From Veillonella sp. VA139 (GTDB lineage Bacteria; Bacillota; Negativicutes; Veillonellales; Veillonellaceae), in the NCBI RefSeq assembly GCF_003992005.1, contig NZ_RQVL01000001.1:1-64000 (forward strand): a stretch of 64,000 bases of DNA. The letters run 5' to 3'. Numbering within the stretch: the stretch's first letter is position 1; each line of letters starts with the position of its first letter. The position numbers were made by a program, and so were the translations under genes. Shown here one piece after another: positions 61,532 through 64,000 of the stretch. Under the pieces are notes generated by a model. That model saw only the letters and a list, made by a program, of their open reading frames with translations, was not told where the DNA came from and searched no databases.

Positions 61532-63094
61532 CTAACGAACTTTCCAATGTATCACTAATTCACGTTTAAATTCTTTCTTACACTGCTTTTTTAATTTTTC
61601 GATAGCCATCTCCATCATAGAAATATGGCTTAATTCTTTCACCTCAACATGCATATCTATTTGTTTATCTGTAATATACGTTTGAAAGGAACGTATGGTA
61701 CGTTCATGACTTTCTTCAAAAGCTTCTGCTAAGGCTAAGGGAAAGGACAATTTTTGTATCATCTCTCGATCCCCTTCTTTTAGTACGGAGAGATACGGAG
61801 ACTGCTTAATAAATTTACTGTTGGCTCCATGAGAATAGGATGCAATAAAAGCACTGAGTAATTGTTCTCGATGAGATAATCCATAGAGGTTACTATTAAT
61901 AATCATATATGCACTATGTCTTGCATGGCTGTAATAGTTAATTTGTTTTCCTAAATCATGGAGCAAAGAGGCCACTTTCAAGATTAATTTCAAGCGATCT
62001 CCCTCAGGCATTAGTTCTTTCCATTGTTTATAAATCTGTTTTGCCAATTTCGCAATATATAAGGAATGATCCACATCGTGAGGTGTGAAAGAACGCAGCA
62101 CATTCAAAGTAGAGTGGGTCACAATATCATCTACAATGCCATTTTTTTGAAGACATGGTAGCCCATACTTCTCTGCTGAATAGTTGGCTCCATAATACTG
62201 AAAGAATAGCCCTTCCCGCAAGCCACAACCGCTGACAATCATAGACGATGCCCTTGTATACTCCATCAATTCTATAATAATGGCCATACCTGCTACGATG
62301 ATATCAGCCCGTTCTGCAGATAACCCAGAAATCTTTTTCCGTTCCTCCCACGGTGTTTCTTTCACCCGATGAAACAAAGCCTCCATACCCGCTTTTTTTA
62401 CCTTGTAATTGTGCAATTTAGGGATGGGATAATTTTTCTCCCGTTGGTCCATTTTGGCAATATTTCGGGCTGTCCCTCCAATTCCAATAAGAGGTAATTT
62501 GGCATGTTTCAACCAACTTTCACGATGCAATACCTCTTGGATATAACGCACCATAGCTTCGTATTCGGCACTTGTAAACTCATGACCCGATTTAAATTGT
62601 CCTGTCATCACAAGAGCCCCCATAGGAAGGCTAACAGATTTTTTTAATTGTCGATTTTCAATTAAGCTAATTTCTATACTAGCTCCACCAAGGTCAAACA
62701 CAATAAAATCATCTAATCCTATGGTATTGACAACACCTAAAAATCCTAAGTATGCCTCTTCCTCTCCACTAATGGCACGCAAGGGAATCCCCGTCTCCGC
62801 ATATACACGACGAATAAAGCTATTACCATTGGTAGCCAATCGCACAGCCGCTGTCGCAATACCTTGAATCTCTGTAACTCCCATAGCCTTTGCCATATGC
62901 GACAAGGCTTTCAAAGTTTTAATAGCCCGTTCCATGGCAGGTTTTGTCAACATTTGATGGGTCCACATGCCCTCACTGAGGCGAATGGATTCCTTCTGTT
63001 GATATACTAAACGATAACTGCCCGATTCTGTAATTTCTGAAATAACAAACCGTACTGAGTTTGATCCTAAATCTATTAATGCTACTCGTTTCAT
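61532..63094 (-). CDS. ppx: exopolyphosphatase / Ppx-GppA phosphatase with HD domain
   Basis: ATG 63094 is chosen (AGGAGA upstream; KRVALIDLGSNSVRFVI is the family start). The 520-aa product has the Ppx/GppA ATPase-type core (IDLGSNS, FDLGGASIEISLIE, GIGGTARNIAK) and a C-terminal HD-type domain (LLHDLGKQINYYSHARHSAY). It degrades polyphosphate, and perhaps pppGpp. It precedes ppk1 by ten bases. Confidence 0.92.
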   Translation of the reverse strand: MKRVALIDLGSNSVRFVISEITESGSYRLVYQQKESIRLSEGMWTHQMLTKPAMERAIKTLKALSHMAKAMGVTEIQGIATAAVRLATNGNSFIRRVYAETGIPLRAISGEEEAYLGFLGVVNTIGLDDFIVFDLGGASIEISLIENRQLKKSVSLPMGALVMTGQFKSGHEFTSAEYEAMVRYIQEVLHRESWLKHAKLPLIGIGGTARNIAKMDQREKNYPIPKLHNYKVKKAGMEALFHRVKETPWEERKKISGLSAERADIIVAGMAIIIELMEYTRASSMIVSGCGLREGLFFQYYGANYSAEKYGLPCLQKNGIVDDIVTHSTLNVLRSFTPHDVDHSLYIAKLAKQIYKQWKELMPEGDRLKLILKVASLLHDLGKQINYYSHARHSAYMIINSNLYGLSHREQLLSAFIASYSHGANSKFIKQSPYLSVLKEGDREMIQKLSFPLALAEAFEESHERTIRSFQTYITDKQIDMHVEVKELSHISMMEMAIEKLKKQCKKEFKRELVIHWKVR

Positions 63095-63163
63095 AGGTCT
63101 CCTATGTACACAGAAAGACACTTTCCGTATATGCTACTGTGAAAGTGCCTTTCTCATTCTATA

Positions 63164-63931
63164 TTACTCAATACCAAAACAACGCTTGCCATTCTCTAAG
63201 GCAATAGCAGCTAGTTCTTCTACATCCATACCACGCAATTGAGCAATTTCTTGAGCCACAAATTGTGTTTTAGATGGATCATTGCGACGACCTCTAAATG
63301 GAGGCGGTGTCAAATAAGGGGAATCTGTTTCAATGAGCAAACGATCCAACGGAATATGTTTCGCTACCTCTTTTAGATTCGTAGATTTTGGAAATACTAC
63401 CGGTCCAGCAAAGGAGATGTAATATCCCATTTTTATAAATTCTTTTGCCATCTCCAAGCTCGTGGAGAAACAATGGAAGACCCCATAATTGCCTTTTCCA
63501 TGTTCTACCAACATATCTCGAATGGCACCGTGCGCATCACGATCGTGGATAATAATCGGTAAATCCACTTCTCTTGCGATGGCTAATTGACGTTTAAAAG
63601 ATTCCGCCTGTACATCTCGATCGGAAAAATCATAGTAATAATCTAAACCGATTTCACCAATGGCTTTTACCTTTGGATGAGATGCCATTTGCTTGAACCA
63701 TTCATAGTCTTCTTCGGTAGCATCTTTAGATTCATGTGGATGCACGCCTACCGCTGCATAGACACGGTCATACTGTTCCGCCAAAGCAATGGCAGACTCT
63801 GCCGTTTTACGGTCTACTGCTGGACACATAATATACTCTACGCCTTGGTCAAAACAGTCTTGAATCATCTGTTCCCGATCATTATCAAATCGTTCATCAT
63901 TGATATGCGCATGTGTATCAAACAATCGCAT
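63164..63931 (-). CDS. tatD: TatD-family metal-dependent DNase
   Basis: The 255-aa product has DTHAHIND, GVHPHESKDATEED, AIGEIGLDYYYDF, IIHDRDAHG, FHCFSTSLE and LIETDSPYLTPPPFRGRRND, the TatD metal-binding set. It is a metal-dependent 3'-5' DNase of the cytoplasm. It overlaps the upstream gene by one base (TAATG). Confidence 0.95.
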   Translation of the reverse strand: MRLFDTHAHINDERFDNDREQMIQDCFDQGVEYIMCPAVDRKTAESAIALAEQYDRVYAAVGVHPHESKDATEEDYEWFKQMASHPKVKAIGEIGLDYYYDFSDRDVQAESFKRQLAIAREVDLPIIIHDRDAHGAIRDMLVEHGKGNYGVFHCFSTSLEMAKEFIKMGYYISFAGPVVFPKSTNLKEVAKHIPLDRLLIETDSPYLTPPPFRGRRNDPSKTQFVAQEIAQLRGMDVEELAAIALENGKRCFGIE

Positions 63932-64000
63932 TATCTCACCACGCTTCCCGGAGTTAAAGATTCAATATTTGTTACCTCTAATTGATCATCCTCATTAGAG
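63931..64000 (-). CDS. 3' end of an upstream gene (cut by window edge)
   Basis: The frame ends NEDDQLEVTNIESLTPGSVVR and overlaps the tatD start by one base. Only about 22 codons are present, too few to name it. In Bacilli metS precedes tatD, but this tail does not identify it. Confidence 0.55.
   Translation of the reverse strand, partial: SNEDDQLEVTNIESLTPGSVVR

Overview
The window is the right-hand part of a large podovirus-type prophage (about 1-54360) followed by about 9.6 kb of host chromosome (54797-64000). The host block (tatD, ppx, ppk1, a G5/3D-domain protein, rnmV, rsmA, then gltS) has the order of the origin-proximal tatD-yabE-rnmV-rsmA region of Firmicutes. With its low G+C this suggests a Negativicutes bacterium such as Veillonella; that assignment is inference. 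The left end of the prophage lies outside the window.

Positions 1-24254 are a leftward late module. Read in transcription order it is: large terminase, GroES-like co-chaperonin, portal, scaffold, major capsid protein, four head-tail proteins (three of them adaptor-like paralogs), a 1084-aa tail protein, a holin, a collagen-like fibre, a nozzle-like protein, a structural protein ending in a Hint domain, a virion lysozyme, and a giant virion protein cut by the window edge. The portal and capsid types resemble phage SU10/P22-like podoviruses. Five of these genes, including portal and capsid, start with TTG.

Positions 24255-34760 are rightward. A control region (24255-26767) holds iterons, a duplicated 42-bp element, hairpins, orphan terminators and an ACGTAC-rich island. 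It is followed by an operon with an amidoligase, a class-II glutamine amidotransferase-like protein, two paralogous acidic proteins, a SNF2-type ATPase and nine tandem copies of a small, fast-diverging protein family.

Positions 34767-53178 are a leftward early/metabolic/replication module: small terminase, a RemA/DUF370 homolog, a sigma-like regulator, dUTPase, ThyX, a secreted 3D-domain protein, tRNA-Arg(UCU) with a large structured RNA beside it, a class II ribonucleotide reductase, Holliday-resolvase-like and Cas4-like nucleases, a DnaG-DnaB type primase-helicase, a Rad52-like annealase and an excisionase-like HTH protein. The integrase (53291-54358) diverges from it. No DNA polymerase and no CI-type repressor is visible, so these are either left of the window or host-supplied.

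Self-splicing elements are dense. The terminase gene carries a group I intron with an HNH endonuclease. The ribonucleotide reductase gene carries an ORF-less group I intron plus two LAGLIDADG inteins. A structural protein carries a Hint domain. Both interrupted genes are split at or near codons for catalytic residues, and both read as intact after splicing. A palindromic operator (ACTTATAAGT) recurs at the strong sigma70-type promoters and probably marks the prophage regulon.
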